Below, piece after piece: positions 18,069 through 27,576 of a stretch of DNA of 64,000 nucleotides (position 1 is the stretch's first letter; each line of letters starts with the position of its first letter). Made by a program: the position numbers and the translations under genes. Source of the stretch: Streptococcus gallolyticus (GTDB lineage Bacteria > Bacillota > Bacilli > Lactobacillales > Streptococcaceae); assembly GCF_003337175.1 (NCBI RefSeq), contig NZ_NETH01000002.1, forward strand, positions 1-64,000, given 5' to 3'. A model generated the notes under the pieces. The model searched no databases. It had not been told where the DNA came from and worked only from the letters and a program-made list of their open reading frames with translations.

Positions 18069-18103
18069 AAAAGAGGTGAGAACTTAGTGTACTTACCTCT
18101 TTT
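18069..18103 (-). terminator. Terminator between the Ser-rich gene and folC
   Basis: AAAAGAGGTGAG (18069-18080) pairs with CTTACCTCTTTT (18092-18103). On the minus strand a T-run follows directly. It ends only about 27 nt before the folC start codon, so folC may depend on read-through. Confidence 0.8.
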
Positions 18104-18179
18104 GAGTGTGATTGAGACAGCCTAAAAATCAATATGAGCAGCAAATGCTCGTTGAAAACGATGTTGCCACTAGTAACGA

Positions 18180-18656
18180 TTACTCAGCTGTTTCGGTGTT
18201 GCTACTTGTAGTGGTATCGTCAGAGGTTGTATCTGAACTTGACGGTGTTGTTGAACTTGATGGTGTTGTTGAACTTTGGCCTGTAGCAGAGCTTGAACTA
18301 TAAGTGGTATCTGAACTTGAACTGTAAGTATTGTTATTAGAACCACTGTTGTAGTTATTATTAGCAGAAGCAGAACTTGAATAAGTTGTCGAAGCGGAAG
18401 TGTCTGTTTTACTATCGCTGTCGCTTTCTTTGATGACAACAGTTGTTGTCGTTGTTGATTTGTCTGTTGTCTTTGAGTTTGCCCCCTTTAAGGCATTGCT
18501 AATGGTAATACTTGCCACAATGATACTAAGAATAGAACCAATAAGAGCAACTGTTTTTTGAAGGGCAGAAAAGCCTGTCTTAATGTGTTTTGTTGGGGCA
18601 GCTGACTGATCGCTTTTTGATGATGATTGTTGACGTCTTGAGTATTTTTGAGACAT
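18180..18656 (-). CDS. Ser/Thr-rich single-pass membrane protein
   Basis: The 158-residue protein has a basic N-terminus, one membrane segment (about residues 35-54, ALIGSILSIIVASITI) and a low-complexity extracellular tail of Ser, Thr, Asn and Tyr. It resembles short streptococcal proteins of unknown function (possibly DUF6556, from memory). A GGAGTTAATC site and a TGGACA/TATAAT promoter precede it. The tail would expose the protein on the wall, but no function can be assigned. Confidence 0.75.
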   Translation of the reverse strand: MSQKYSRRQQSSSKSDQSAAPTKHIKTGFSALQKTVALIGSILSIIVASITISNALKGANSKTTDKSTTTTTVVIKESDSDSKTDTSASTTYSSSASANNNYNSGSNNNTYSSSSDTTYSSSSATGQSSTTPSSSTTPSSSDTTSDDTTTSSNTETAE

Positions 18657-18684
18657 GATTAACTCCTTTTTCGCATATGACTCT

Positions 18685-18712
18685 ATTATAAAATATTCTT
18701 TTTAAATGTCCA
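18685..18712 (-). promoter_or_regulatory. Promoter of the Ser-rich membrane protein gene
   Basis: On the minus strand TGGACA (18707-18712) is 16 bp from TATAAT (18685-18690), 29 nt before the ATG. Confidence 0.7.
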
Positions 18713-18792
18713 GCGTTAGAATTTTTTTGCTCCAAAGATTATTGTACGCCAAATTCTTAAAGTTAACCTTAAAAAAACTTAAAATTAAAACT

Positions 18793-18821
18793 TTCACACT
18801 CATAAAAGTCTGTGCTATAAT
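18793..18821 (+). promoter_or_regulatory. Promoter of the cysteine desulfurase-thiI unit
   Basis: TTCACA (18793-18798) is 17 bp from TATAAT (18816-18821), with a TG extension. The start near 18828 gives a 25-nt leader with AAGGAAG. Confidence 0.8.
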
Positions 18822-18852
18822 GGTAGTATTGATTTTTGTGAAGGAAGAAAAA

Positions 18853-19998
18853 ATGATCTATTTTGATAATTCAGCTACAACAATTCCCTATCCTGAAGTG
18901 TTGCGCACTTATCAGGAAGTTGCTAGCAAGATATTTGGAAATCCCTCAAGTTTGCATAATTTGGGAACAAAGGCTAGTCGTATTTTAGAAGCTAGTCGCA
19001 AGCAAATCGCGGATTTATTAGGGGTTAAGAGCGCCGAAATTAGTTTTACATCTGGCGGTACAGAAAGTGACAACTGGGTCCTTAAAGGTGTTGCCTTTGA
19101 AAAAGAACGTTATGGCAAACACATCATCGTTTCAGATATTGAACACCCAGCGGTTAAAGAGTCGGCAAAATGGCTAAGCGAACACGGTTTTGACGTTTCA
19201 TATGCACCTGTTAATGACCAAGGTTTTGTTGATGTCAAAGCATTAGCTGCGCTTTTGCGACCAGATACAACTTTGGTATCAATCATGGCAGTGAATAATG
19301 AGATTGGCTCTATCCAACCGATTAAAGAAATCTCTGAATTATTAGCTGATAAGCCAGGCATTTCATTCCATGTGGATGCTGTTCAAGCTATCGGAAAAAT
19401 TCCAGCGGCAGATTATTTAACTGACCGTGTTGATTTTGCAAGCTTTTCAGGGCATAAATTCCACAGCGTTCGTGGGGTTGGTTTTATTTATAAAAAAGAA
19501 GGTAAAAAAATAACCCCATTACTAGCTGGTGGAGGTCAAGAAGGCGACCTTCGTTCTACAACTGAAAATGTGGCAGGAATTGCGGCTACGGCTAAAGCAC
19601 TTCGCTTGGTGACTGACAAAGAAGCTTATGCTCTTCCGAAAATTGCCAAGATGAAAGAAGTTATCTATGACGAGCTAGCTAAGCACAAAGATATTGTCAT
19701 TTTCTCAGGTAAAGATGACACATTTGCCCCCAATATTTTAACCTTTGGAATTAAAGAGGTTCGTGGTGAAGTTGTGGTTCATGCTTTCGAAGAACACGAA
19801 ATTTACATTTCAACCACATCAGCTTGTTCATCAAAAGCTGGAAAACCTGCTGGAACATTGATTGCTATGAGCGTTCCAACGAAATTAGCACAATCAGCTG
19901 TCCGAATTAGTCTTGATGACGATAATGACATGGGACAAGTTGAGCAATTTCTAACGATTTTCAAACAAGTTTACGAAAAAACCAAAAAAGTAAGATAA
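18853..19998 (+). CDS. Cysteine desulfurase (IscS/NifS-like)
   Basis: This PLP enzyme takes sulfur from cysteine as a protein persulfide. The 381-residue product begins MIYFDNSATT, has the PLP lysine in SGHKFHS (Lys202) and the persulfide cysteine in TSACSSKAG (Cys325). The adjacent thiI makes it the likely sulfur donor for tRNA 4-thiouridine and perhaps thiazole. The ATG at 18853 is preceded by AAGGAAG; a longer frame upstream crosses the promoter and is rejected. Confidence 0.93.
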   Translation: MIYFDNSATTIPYPEVLRTYQEVASKIFGNPSSLHNLGTKASRILEASRKQIADLLGVKSAEISFTSGGTESDNWVLKGVAFEKERYGKHIIVSDIEHPAVKESAKWLSEHGFDVSYAPVNDQGFVDVKALAALLRPDTTLVSIMAVNNEIGSIQPIKEISELLADKPGISFHVDAVQAIGKIPAADYLTDRVDFASFSGHKFHSVRGVGFIYKKEGKKITPLLAGGGQEGDLRSTTENVAGIAATAKALRLVTDKEAYALPKIAKMKEVIYDELAKHKDIVIFSGKDDTFAPNILTFGIKEVRGEVVVHAFEEHEIYISTTSACSSKAGKPAGTLIAMSVPTKLAQSAVRISLDDDNDMGQVEQFLTIFKQVYEKTKKVR

Positions 19999-20035
19999 TA
20001 AGAAAGGATAAAGAGAGTTTTCTCTTTAATAAACG

Positions 20036-21250
20036 ATGCAGTATTCAGAAATTATGGTTCGTTACGGCGAACTATCAACCAAAGGAAAGAACCGTATGCG
20101 TTTCATCAATAAATTGAAACGTAACATGAAACACGTTCTTTCAATTTATCCAGATGTGCGTGTTGTTGCTGACCGTGACCGTGCTCACATTTATTTAAAT
20201 GGCACAGATTATCTACCAGTTGCTGAATCATTGAAACAAATTTTTGGGATTCAAGGCTTCTCGCCATCATACAAAGTTGAGAAAAATCTTGAAACCATTA
20301 AAAAAGCCGTTCAAGATGTGATGAAAGATGTTTATCACGAAGGACTAACTTTTAAAATGACAAGTAAACGTAGCGACCATAACTTTGAAATGGATAGTCG
20401 CGAATTGAACCAATACCTTGGTTCTGCCGTATTTGAGGTTTTACCAGATATCCAAGCTCGAATGAAAGGTCCAGATGTTAATTTAACAGTTGAAATCCGT
20501 GAAGAAGCAGCTTACCTTTCCTATGAAAATATCAAGGGTGCTGGTGGTCTCCCTGTTGGAACAGCAGGACGAGGAATGTTGATGCTTTCTGGCGGAATTG
20601 ATTCACCAGTTGCAGGTTACCTTGCTCTTAAACGTGGGGTTGATATTGAGGCAGTTCACTTTGCTAGCCCACCTTACACAAGCCCAGGTGCTCTTAAAAA
20701 AGCCCAAGATTTGACACGTAAATTGACTAAATTTGGTGGTAATATTGATTTTATTGAAGTGCCATTCACAGAAATTCAAGAAGCAATTAAAGAAAAAGCA
20801 CCTGAAGCTTACCTGATGACTTTGACACGTCGTTTTATGATGCGTATTACTGACCGTATCCGTGAAAAACGTCATGGTTTAGTGATTATTAATGGTGAAA
20901 GTCTTGGACAAGTTGCCAGTCAAACACTTGAAAGTATGCGTGCTATTAATGCGGTAACCGCAACCCCAATTATTCGTCCAGTTGTCACAATGGATAAATT
21001 AGAAATCATTGATATTGCTCAAAAAATCGATACTTTCGACATTTCAATTCAACCATTTGAGGACTGCTGTACCATTTTTGCACCTGACCGTCCAAAAACA
21101 AAACCCAAAATCAAAAATGTTGAACAATACGAAAAACGTATGGATGTTGAAGGGCTTGTTGAACGTGCGGTTTCAGGCATTAAAGTAACAACAATCACTC
21201 CACAAGCAGACCACGATGAGGTTGATGACTTGATTGATGATTTATTATAG
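20036..21250 (+). CDS. thiI: tRNA 4-thiouridine synthetase
   Basis: ThiI activates U8 of tRNA with ATP and accepts persulfide sulfur to make 4-thiouridine. The 404 residues hold an N-terminal ferredoxin-like/THUMP region (to about 165) and a PP-loop ATPase with [13 protein letters not shown] near residue 183. The protein has no C-terminal rhodanese extension, as in other Firmicute forms, so sulfur must arrive from the desulfurase encoded 37 nt upstream. A terminator follows. Confidence 0.95.
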   Translation: MQYSEIMVRYGELSTKGKNRMRFINKLKRNMKHVLSIYPDVRVVADRDRAHIYLNGTDYLPVAESLKQIFGIQGFSPSYKVEKNLETIKKAVQDVMKDVYHEGLTFKMTSKRSDHNFEMDSRELNQYLGSAVFEVLPDIQARMKGPDVNLTVEIREEAAYLSYENIKGAGGLPVGTAGRGMLMLSGGIDSPVAGYLALKRGVDIEAVHFASPPYTSPGALKKAQDLTRKLTKFGGNIDFIEVPFTEIQEAIKEKAPEAYLMTLTRRFMMRITDRIREKRHGLVIINGESLGQVASQTLESMRAINAVTATPIIRPVVTMDKLEIIDIAQKIDTFDISIQPFEDCCTIFAPDRPKTKPKIKNVEQYEKRMDVEGLVERAVSGIKVTTITPQADHDEVDDLIDDLL

Positions 21251-21256
21251 GAGACA

Positions 21257-21279
21257 AAAAGCTACCATTGGTGGCTTTT
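21257..21279 (+). terminator. Terminator after thiI
   Basis: AAAAGCTACC (21257-21266) pairs with GGTGGCTTTT (21270-21279) around an ATT loop. Confidence 0.75.
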
Positions 21280-21322
21280 CAGTTTGCCTTTTTAGGTAAA
21301 TTCTGGCTCCTTTGCTAGAAAA

Positions 21323-21331
21323 TGCTATAAT
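21323..21331 (+). promoter_or_regulatory. Extended -10 promoter of the capA-like gene
   Basis: TGCTATAAT lies 22 nt before the GTG start at 21353, followed by a GGAGGT ribosome binding site. Confidence 0.65.
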
Positions 21332-21352
21332 AGTGTCTGGAGGTAAGATTAA

Positions 21353-22574
21353 GTGATGTTTGATAGGATTATTTATAAAAAAACAACGCTTGCTTGTTTG
21401 AGTTTTTTGGTGATTTCCTTGCTTGGTTCGGGTGTGTATCGTCTAGCTTTTGAAAAATCGAGCGCTAATACGACAACACAAACGACAGAAAAACAAGCAC
21501 AAAACAAAAGCAATACGACGAAAACAGCGCGTGTCATGGCAAATGGTGATATTCTCATTCACAACGGGCTTTATGGAAGTGCAAAACAAGCTGACGGAAG
21601 CTATGATTTCACGCCATTTTTTGAATATGTCAAGGACTGGATTTCAAGTGCTGACTTGGCTATCGGTGATTACGAAGGAACGATTAGTTCTGATTACCCT
21701 TTGGGTGGTTATCCGCTTTTTAATGCACCAATTGAAATCGCTGGCGCTATGAAAGACACGGGGTATGATGTTGTTGATTTAGCGCATAATCACATTTTAG
21801 ATTCTGGGCTTTCAGGTGCTATCAATACGGTTGAAACCTTTGAAAATCTTGGCTTGTCAACTATCGGTGTTTACAAAGAAAATCGTGATACGGAAGACAT
21901 TCTCATTAAAAATGTCAACGGCATCAAAATTGCGATTTTGGGTTATTATTATGGCTATAATGGCATGGAAGCAAATGTGGCAGATGAAGATTACGAAAAA
22001 CATATGTCAGATTTAGATGAAGATAAAATGAAATCAGAAATTCAAGAAGCTGAAAAGAAAGCTGATGTCACCATTGTCATGTCACAAATGGGAACAGAAT
22101 ACGCTCTTGAACCAACAGACGAACGAGTAAGGCTTTTATCATAAAATGATTGACTGGGGAGCAGATGTTGTGTTTGGTGGGCACCCTCACGTTGCTGAGC
22201 CGTCTGAAACGCTTGAAAAAGACGGCGATAAGAAATTTATCATCTATTCAATGGGGAATTTTATCTCTAACCAGCGTTTAGAAACGGTTGATAATATCTG
22301 GACAGAACGTGGTCTCTTAATGGACGTCACTTTTAAAAAGAAAAATAATAAAACAACAATCAAGACCGTTGCCGCTTATCCGACAATGGTTTGGGCTTGG
22401 AGCAAGGGTGTGACGGGCTCAGAAGGCTTTGTGCTTTCCGATTATCGAACGCTTGTTTTGGAAGATTTTATTGAAGGTGGAAAGTATCGTGATATGCTTG
22501 ATTCAACTATGCAAGAAAAAGTGGATACTGCCTACCAAGAAATGAATGAATTGGTGAATTTACAATGGGATTAA
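21353..22574 (+). pseudogene. CapA family protein, split by a +1 frameshift
   Basis: The gene would encode a membrane-anchored protein (N-terminal segment about residues 10-28) of the CapA/PgsA metallophosphatase-like family. The first part, 263 codons, holds the family motifs GDILIHNGLY and VDLAHNHILDSG and stops at 22142-22144. The rest continues in another frame from 22146 (MIDWGADVVFGGHPHV...). Removing one T from the T4 run at 22134-22137 restores a continuous RLYHKMIDWGAD. Start and ribosome binding site are intact, so the lesion is recent or a sequencing error. The downstream acetyltransferase gene overlaps its end by 10 nt. Confidence 0.85.
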
Positions 22575-23110
22575 GTCGTCAAAAAGTTACCCTATTTTCA
22601 AAGAGTTATGAAGATGTTAAAAAATTATACCTAACTGCCTTTCCAGCAGTAGAACGGTTACCCTATTTTCCATTAGTGTTGACTGCTTATCGGCGTTTAG
22701 CGAATTTTTATGCCTACTATGATAAGGATGACTTTGTTGGTTTAGTGTATTTGTTGGAGAATGAAGAAGTTATCTATCTTTTCTTTCTTGCGGTTAAACC
22801 AAATATTCGTTCACGTGGCTATGGCTCTGCCATTTTACAAGACATTAGAAATTTAGCAGGAAAACGTCCGATTATTCTTGCCATGGAACCATTAGATAAA
22901 ACTGCTGAAAATTATCATCAACGTGTTAAACGAATTGCTTTTTATGAAAAGAACGGCTTTACTATCACGGATTATTATTATCATGAAGGAACAGAAGTGT
23001 ATCAAGTCATGGCAACAGATGCCTCACTTAACATTCAAGTAGTGGAAAAATTAACGAAAAAAGCGGTGCTAGGCTTAATTGCTATTTCATTTGAGAAAAA
23101 AGCAGAATGA
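22565..23110 (+). CDS. GNAT family N-acetyltransferase
   Basis: The 181-residue protein has the GNAT acetyl-CoA pattern: a LYLTAFPAVERLP-type N-terminus, LFFLAVKPNIRSRGYGSAIL near residue 80 (the R-G-x-G-S motif A) and RIAFYEKNGF near residue 125 (motif B). The acceptor substrate is not predictable. Its ATG lies inside the last codons of the capA-like gene, so translation is probably coupled and could be affected by the upstream frameshift. Confidence 0.85.
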   Translation: MGLSRQKVTLFSKSYEDVKKLYLTAFPAVERLPYFPLVLTAYRRLANFYAYYDKDDFVGLVYLLENEEVIYLFFLAVKPNIRSRGYGSAILQDIRNLAGKRPIILAMEPLDKTAENYHQRVKRIAFYEKNGFTITDYYYHEGTEVYQVMATDASLNIQVVEKLTKKAVLGLIAISFEKKAE

Positions 23111-23145
23111 AAACGTAATATTGCTAAAAAAACATAGCATATTCC

Positions 23146-23174
23146 TTGATTTAATCACGTTATCATGTTAAAAT
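23146..23174 (+). promoter_or_regulatory. Promoter of the rplU operon
   Basis: TTGATT (23146-23151) is 17 bp from TAAAAT (23169-23174). It gives a leader of about 123 nt before rplU. Confidence 0.7.
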
Positions 23175-23180
23175 ATGAAT

Positions 23181-23304
23181 GTTGACTAAATGCACATCCT
23201 GTGCAACCGCACGAAAATCGTTCATAAGTAACTTTCGAAGTTCACGATTTAGGCGAGTCTTCACAAGCGGAAAATCCGCAACAAAAATTTATAGGAGGTG
23301 CACG
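23181..23304 (+). promoter_or_regulatory. Structured L21 leader
   Basis: The untranslated leader holds a TGCACA/TGTGCA hairpin, a longer AAATCGT...ACGATTT stem enclosing a second helix and a GCGGA/TCCGC hairpin. The position directly upstream of rplU matches the known Firmicute L21 leader (Rfam family), thought to mediate autoregulation. The helices are seen in the sequence; the assignment is by position and memory of the family. Confidence 0.7.
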
Positions 23305-23619
23305 ATGAGCACATATGCAATCATCAAAACTGGTGGAAAACAAGTTAAAGTTGAAGTAGGTCAAGCTATCTATGTTGAAAAACTTGATGTTGAAGCTGGT
23401 TCAGAAGTAACATTTAACGAAGTTGTTCTTGTTGGTGGTGACAAAACTGTTGTTGGTACACCAGTTGTTGAAGGAGCTACTGTTGTTGGTACTGTTGAAA
23501 AACAAGGTAAACAAAAGAAAGTTGTTACTTTCAAATACAAACCTAAAAAAGGTAGCCACCGTAAACAAGGTCACCGTCAACCTTACACAAAAGTTGTTAT
23601 CAACGCTATCAACGCTTAA
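23305..23619 (+). CDS. rplU: 50S ribosomal protein L21
   Basis: L21 is a 23S rRNA-binding protein. The 104-residue product starts [20 protein letters not shown] and ends in the conserved basic [13 protein letters not shown] segment. The ATG at 23305 has a strong AGGAGGTG site; the longer frame upstream is the structured leader. It heads the rplU-prp-rpmA operon. Confidence 0.97.
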   Translation: MSTYAIIKTGGKQVKVEVGQAIYVEKLDVEAGSEVTFNEVVLVGGDKTVVGTPVVEGATVVGTVEKQGKQKKVVTFKYKPKKGSHRKQGHRQPYTKVVINAINA

Positions 23620-23631
23620 TTTAGCATTACT

Positions 23632-23967
23632 ATGATTCAAGCAACTTTTATTCGCCACAAGGATAACTTAGAAAGTGTTGAACTGACTGGTCACGCTGGC
23701 AGTGGTGAGTATGGCTTTGATATCGTATGTGCAGCTGTCTCAACTTTATCAATTAACTTGGTTAATTCGTTAGAAGCTTTGGCAGATTGCAAGGCTGATT
23801 TAGCTATCAATGAGATTGATGGTGGTTATATGAAGATTAATATCTCTCATGTAACTAAAAAGACAGATGAGAAAGTTCAACTTTTATTTGAAAGCTTTCT
23901 TTTAGGAATGACAAATTTGGCAGAAAACTCTCAAGAGTTTGTGTCAGTTCAAGTCATTACAAACTAA
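23632..23967 (+). CDS. prp: Ribosomal-processing cysteine protease Prp
   Basis: Prp cleaves the N-terminal extension of L27 in Firmicutes, a step needed for ribosome maturation. The 111-residue protein carries the catalytic His in LTGHAGSGEYGFD (His22) and Cys in IVCAAVS (Cys34). It lies between rplU and rpmA as usual, and its substrate rpmA here has the expected cleavable leader. No strong ribosome binding site is visible, so coupling to rplU is likely. Confidence 0.93.
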   Translation: MIQATFIRHKDNLESVELTGHAGSGEYGFDIVCAAVSTLSINLVNSLEALADCKADLAINEIDGGYMKINISHVTKKTDEKVQLLFESFLLGMTNLAENSQEFVSVQVITN

Positions 23968-23988
23968 TTTGAAAAGAGGACACAACAT

Positions 23989-24282
23989 ATGTTAAAAATG
24001 AATCTTGCTAACTTGCAACTTTTCGCCCACAAAAAAGGTGGAGGTTCTACATCAAATGGTCGTGATTCACAAGCTAAACGTCTAGGTGCTAAAGCGGCTG
24101 ACGGACAAACTGTTTCAGGTGGATCAATCCTTTACCGTCAACGCGGTACTCACATTTACCCAGGTGTAAACGTAGGTCGCGGTGGTGACGACACACTCTT
24201 CGCTAAAGTTGAAGGTGTTGTACGTTTCGAACGTAAAGGTCGCGATAAAAAACAAGTTTCTGTTTACCCTATCGCAAAATAA
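23989..24282 (+). CDS. rpmA: 50S ribosomal protein L27 with cleavable N-terminus
   Basis: L27 reaches the peptidyl transferase centre with its N-terminus. The 97-residue precursor starts [19 protein letters not shown]. The NLQLF/AHKK junction (between residues 12 and 13) is the known Prp cleavage site, so the mature protein starts at Ala13. It is preceded by a GAGGA site and followed by a terminator. Confidence 0.97.
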   Translation: MLKMNLANLQLFAHKKGGGSTSNGRDSQAKRLGAKAADGQTVSGGSILYRQRGTHIYPGVNVGRGGDDTLFAKVEGVVRFERKGRDKKQVSVYPIAK

Positions 24283-24303
24283 TAGCGTAAATAGATATTA
24301 TTG

Positions 24304-24334
24304 AAAGCTTTGTCAATCTTGGCAGGGCTTTTTT
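24304..24334 (+). terminator. Terminator of the rplU operon
   Basis: A long stem beginning AAAGCTTTGTC and ending GGCAGGGCTTT, with G-U pairs, is followed by T6. Confidence 0.8.
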
Positions 24335-24460
24335 GTTTGCTTGCCCTCTTGGAAGAGAGCCTTGCGTTGTCAAATTTTGAAACTAGCCTAAAAGGCTATG
24401 ACAGGTTTGTTAACCATTTTACAAAAAGAATTAGGAAAACAGGCCGTAAGCCTCTTTTTT

Positions 24461-24469
24461 TGGTATAAT
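24461..24469 (+). promoter_or_regulatory. Extended -10 promoter of the LysR gene
   Basis: TGGTATAAT lies 34 nt before the ATG. The ~125 bp upstream holds a TAGCCT/AGGCTA hairpin and a small AGGC/GCCT hairpin with a T7 run but no gene. Confidence 0.65.
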
Positions 24470-24502
24470 AAAGTTGATTGATTTTTAGAAAGAATGATTT
24501 AA

Positions 24503-25420
24503 ATGAACATACAACAATTGCGTTATGTCGTGGCGATTGCTAATAGTGGTACATTTCGTGAGGCGGCTTCTAAACTTTTTGTAAGCCAACCCAGCTTATC
24601 CGTAGCAATTAGAGATTTGGAAGGCGAACTTGGCTTTCAAATCTTTACTCGAACAACAACTGGAGCGGTTTTGACAAGCCATGGGATGACTTTTTATGAG
24701 GAAGCTCTTGAGGTTGTGAAAAGTTTTGATTCCTTTGAAAAACAATTTTCACAAGCAGCAGCGGATTCAGATGAATTTTCAATTGCCAGTCAGCACTATG
24801 ATTTTTTGCCACCGTTAATCACCGCTTTTTCACAAAAATATCCAGAGTATGGCGATTTTCGCATCTTTGAATCAACGACAATTCGAATTTTGGACGAAAT
24901 CGCTCAGGGTGATAGTGAGATTGGGATTATTTATTTAAATAATCAAAATCGTAAAGGCCTTTTACAACGGATGGAAAAACTTGGTTTGGAATTTGTTGAG
25001 TTAATTCCATTTCAAACCCATATTTATCTTGCTAAAGAGCATCCTTTAGCGAAAAAAGATAGCTTGGTTATGGCTGATTTGTTAGGATTTCCGACTGTGC
25101 GATTTACCCAAGAAAAAGATGAGTACCTTTACTATTCTGAAAATTTTGTGGATACAACGGATAGTTCTCGTATCTTCAATGTTACTGACCGTGCTACTTT
25201 GAATGGTATTTTGGAAAGAACAGATGCCTATGCAACAGGCTCTGGTTTCTTAGATAGTCGTAGCGTAAACGGAATTACTGTCATTCCACTTGAAGATGAT
25301 TTGGATAATAAAATGGTTTACATCAAACGCCGTGATAAGAATTTATCAGCTTGTGCGCTTAAATTTATCGCTGTTATGAAGGATTATTTTGCTAAATTCA
25401 GCCCAAAGGTGACTAAATGA
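24503..25420 (+). CDS. LysR family regulator (MtaR/CpsY-like)
   Basis: The 305-residue protein has an N-terminal winged helix-turn-helix (residues 1-60, [21 protein letters not shown]) and a C-terminal effector domain of two lobes. It closely resembles the streptococcal MtaR/CpsY/MetR group, whose members control methionine uptake and synthesis through MET-boxes. Three MET-box-like dyads lie before metE at 48 kb in this window, which would fit as targets. It overlaps lspA by 4 nt, so the regulator is co-transcribed with lspA and rluD. The subgroup name is a recollection, not a search result. Confidence 0.85.
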   Translation: MNIQQLRYVVAIANSGTFREAASKLFVSQPSLSVAIRDLEGELGFQIFTRTTTGAVLTSHGMTFYEEALEVVKSFDSFEKQFSQAAADSDEFSIASQHYDFLPPLITAFSQKYPEYGDFRIFESTTIRILDEIAQGDSEIGIIYLNNQNRKGLLQRMEKLGLEFVELIPFQTHIYLAKEHPLAKKDSLVMADLLGFPTVRFTQEKDEYLYYSENFVDTTDSSRIFNVTDRATLNGILERTDAYATGSGFLDSRSVNGITVIPLEDDLDNKMVYIKRRDKNLSACALKFIAVMKDYFAKFSPKVTK

Positions 25421-25890
25421 AGACATTAAGAAAAGTTTATTTTCCGCTTGCTGCTGTGGTTTTGATTGTTTTAGACCAGTTAAGTAAGCTATGGATTGTT
25501 AATCACATCACTTTGGACACCATTCAAGAGTGTTTGCCAGGTATTTTTAGCTTAACTTACTTGCGTAATTATGGTGCTGCTTTTTCGATTTTACAAAATC
25601 AACAATGGCTATTTGCGGTTATTACGTTTGCGGTCGTTGGGGCTGCTTGCTATTATTTTGTTAAAAATATTAATGGTCAGTTTTGGTTTTTACTTGGTTT
25701 AATCCTCATTATCTCAGGCGGTTTAGGAAATTTTATTGACCGTGTGCGCCTTGGTTATGTTGTTGATATGATTCATTTAGATTTTATGAATTTTGCGGTG
25801 TTTAACATGGCGGATTCTTATTTAACAGTTGGGGTTGTGATACTATTCATTGCCCTTTGGAAAGAGGAGGAGAATGAAGTTAATCATTAA
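25417..25890 (+). CDS. lspA: Lipoprotein signal peptidase II
   Basis: LspA removes signal peptides from diacylglyceryl-modified prolipoproteins in the membrane. The 157-residue protein has four membrane segments, with the aspartyl dyad in [14 protein letters not shown] (near residue 107) and [11 protein letters not shown] (near residue 130). It would process the lipoprotein at 1.4 kb among others. The gene overlaps the LysR gene by 4 nt and rluD by 17 nt. Confidence 0.96.
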   Translation: MKTLRKVYFPLAAVVLIVLDQLSKLWIVNHITLDTIQECLPGIFSLTYLRNYGAAFSILQNQQWLFAVITFAVVGAACYYFVKNINGQFWFLLGLILIISGGLGNFIDRVRLGYVVDMIHLDFMNFAVFNMADSYLTVGVVILFIALWKEEENEVNH

Positions 25891-26770
25891 GGAAGCTGGT
25901 GTTCGTTTAGACAAGGCGCTAGCAGATTTGACAGAGTTGTCACGTAGCCAAGCTAACGATGAAATCAAAAAGGGAACAGTTTTGGTCAATAGCAAAGCTG
26001 TTAAAGCGAAATATGCTGTCAAAGTTGGTGATGTTGTCACTTACGAAGTGCCAAAAGAAGAAGTGCTAGAATATACAGCTGAAAATATTCCACTTGATAT
26101 TATTTACGAAGATGATGACCTTGCTGTGGTCAATAAACCACAAGGAATGGTGGTTCATCCGTCAGTTGGTCATACGTCTGGAACATTAGTGAATGCCTTG
26201 ATGTACCACATTAAAGATTTATCTTCGATTAACGGTGTGATTCGACCAGGAATTGTGCATCGTATTGATAAAGACACTTCAGGTTTGTTGATGATTGCTA
26301 AAAATGATAAAGCTCACAAGGCACTTGCAGTAGAATTGAAAGATAAAAAATCACTTCGTAAATACGTTGCCATTGTTCATGGCAATATTCCAAATGACCG
26401 TGGTGTCATTGAAGCGCCAATTGGACGTTCAGAAAAAGACCGTAAAAAACAAGCTGTGACAGCAAAAGGCAAACCTGCTGTAACTCACTTTAAGGTTTTG
26501 GAACATTTTGGAAATTATACGTTTGTTGAGTTGACTTTGGAAACAGGGCGTACGCACCAAATTCGTGTGCATATGGCGTATATTGGTCATCCTGTTGCTG
26601 GCGATCCCCTTTATGGCCCACGTAAGACATTAAAAGGCGATGGTCAGTTTTTACATGCACAAACACTTGGCTTTACTCATCCAACAATGGGAGAAACATT
26701 GACTTTCACGGCAGAAGCACCAGCTATTTTTAAAGAAACATTAGAAGATCTAAGAAATGGAAAAGTTTAA
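25874..26770 (+). CDS. rluD: RluA/RluD family 23S rRNA pseudouridine synthase
   Basis: The 298-residue protein combines an N-terminal S4 RNA-binding domain (residues 1-70) with the pseudouridine synthase domain, whose catalytic Asp is in [11 protein letters not shown] near residue 138. [12 protein letters not shown] near residue 225 is also conserved. The ATG at 25874 follows GAGGAG and lies within lspA. The target is probably 23S rRNA helix 69 or a related site; the exact uridine is not shown. Confidence 0.92.
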   Translation: MKLIIKEAGVRLDKALADLTELSRSQANDEIKKGTVLVNSKAVKAKYAVKVGDVVTYEVPKEEVLEYTAENIPLDIIYEDDDLAVVNKPQGMVVHPSVGHTSGTLVNALMYHIKDLSSINGVIRPGIVHRIDKDTSGLLMIAKNDKAHKALAVELKDKKSLRKYVAIVHGNIPNDRGVIEAPIGRSEKDRKKQAVTAKGKPAVTHFKVLEHFGNYTFVELTLETGRTHQIRVHMAYIGHPVAGDPLYGPRKTLKGDGQFLHAQTLGFTHPTMGETLTFTAEAPAIFKETLEDLRNGKV

Positions 26771-26774
26771 TGAT

Positions 26775-26809
26775 AAAGCAGAGTTTGGATGACCAGATTC
26801 TGCTTTTTT
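26775..26809 (+). terminator. Terminator after rluD
   Basis: AAAGCAGA (26775-26782) pairs with TCTGCTTT (26799-26806), with an inner TGG/CCA helix and a T6 run. Confidence 0.85.
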
Positions 26810-26843
26810 GCTATAAAGTTGGTAAAAGATAATCGTAAACCTC

Positions 26844-26872
26844 TTGTCAAATAATTATAGTTTTGGTATCAT
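26844..26872 (+). promoter_or_regulatory. Promoter of the pyr operon
   Basis: TTGTCA (26844-26849) is 17 bp from TATCAT (26867-26872), with a TG extension. The start near 26879 gives a 145-nt leader. Confidence 0.75.
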
Positions 26873-26879
26873 ATAGAGA

Positions 26880-27545
<666 letters not shown>

Positions 27546-27576
27546 GCAGTTATCGAATTGAGGAGGAAGATAAAAA

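Noticed and set aside
18043-18144. 34-residue N-terminal extension of FolC
   Set aside because: It runs through a terminator hairpin and does not resemble the FolC family N-terminus.
23179-23304. 42-residue N-terminal extension of L21
   Set aside because: The DNA is the structured L21 leader, and the AGGAGGTG site fixes the start at 23305.
24392-24458. Riboswitch or small RNA before the LysR gene
   Set aside because: There are two small hairpins (TAGCCT/AGGCTA and AGGC/GCCT plus T7), but no known riboswitch core was recognised and no promoter precedes them clearly.
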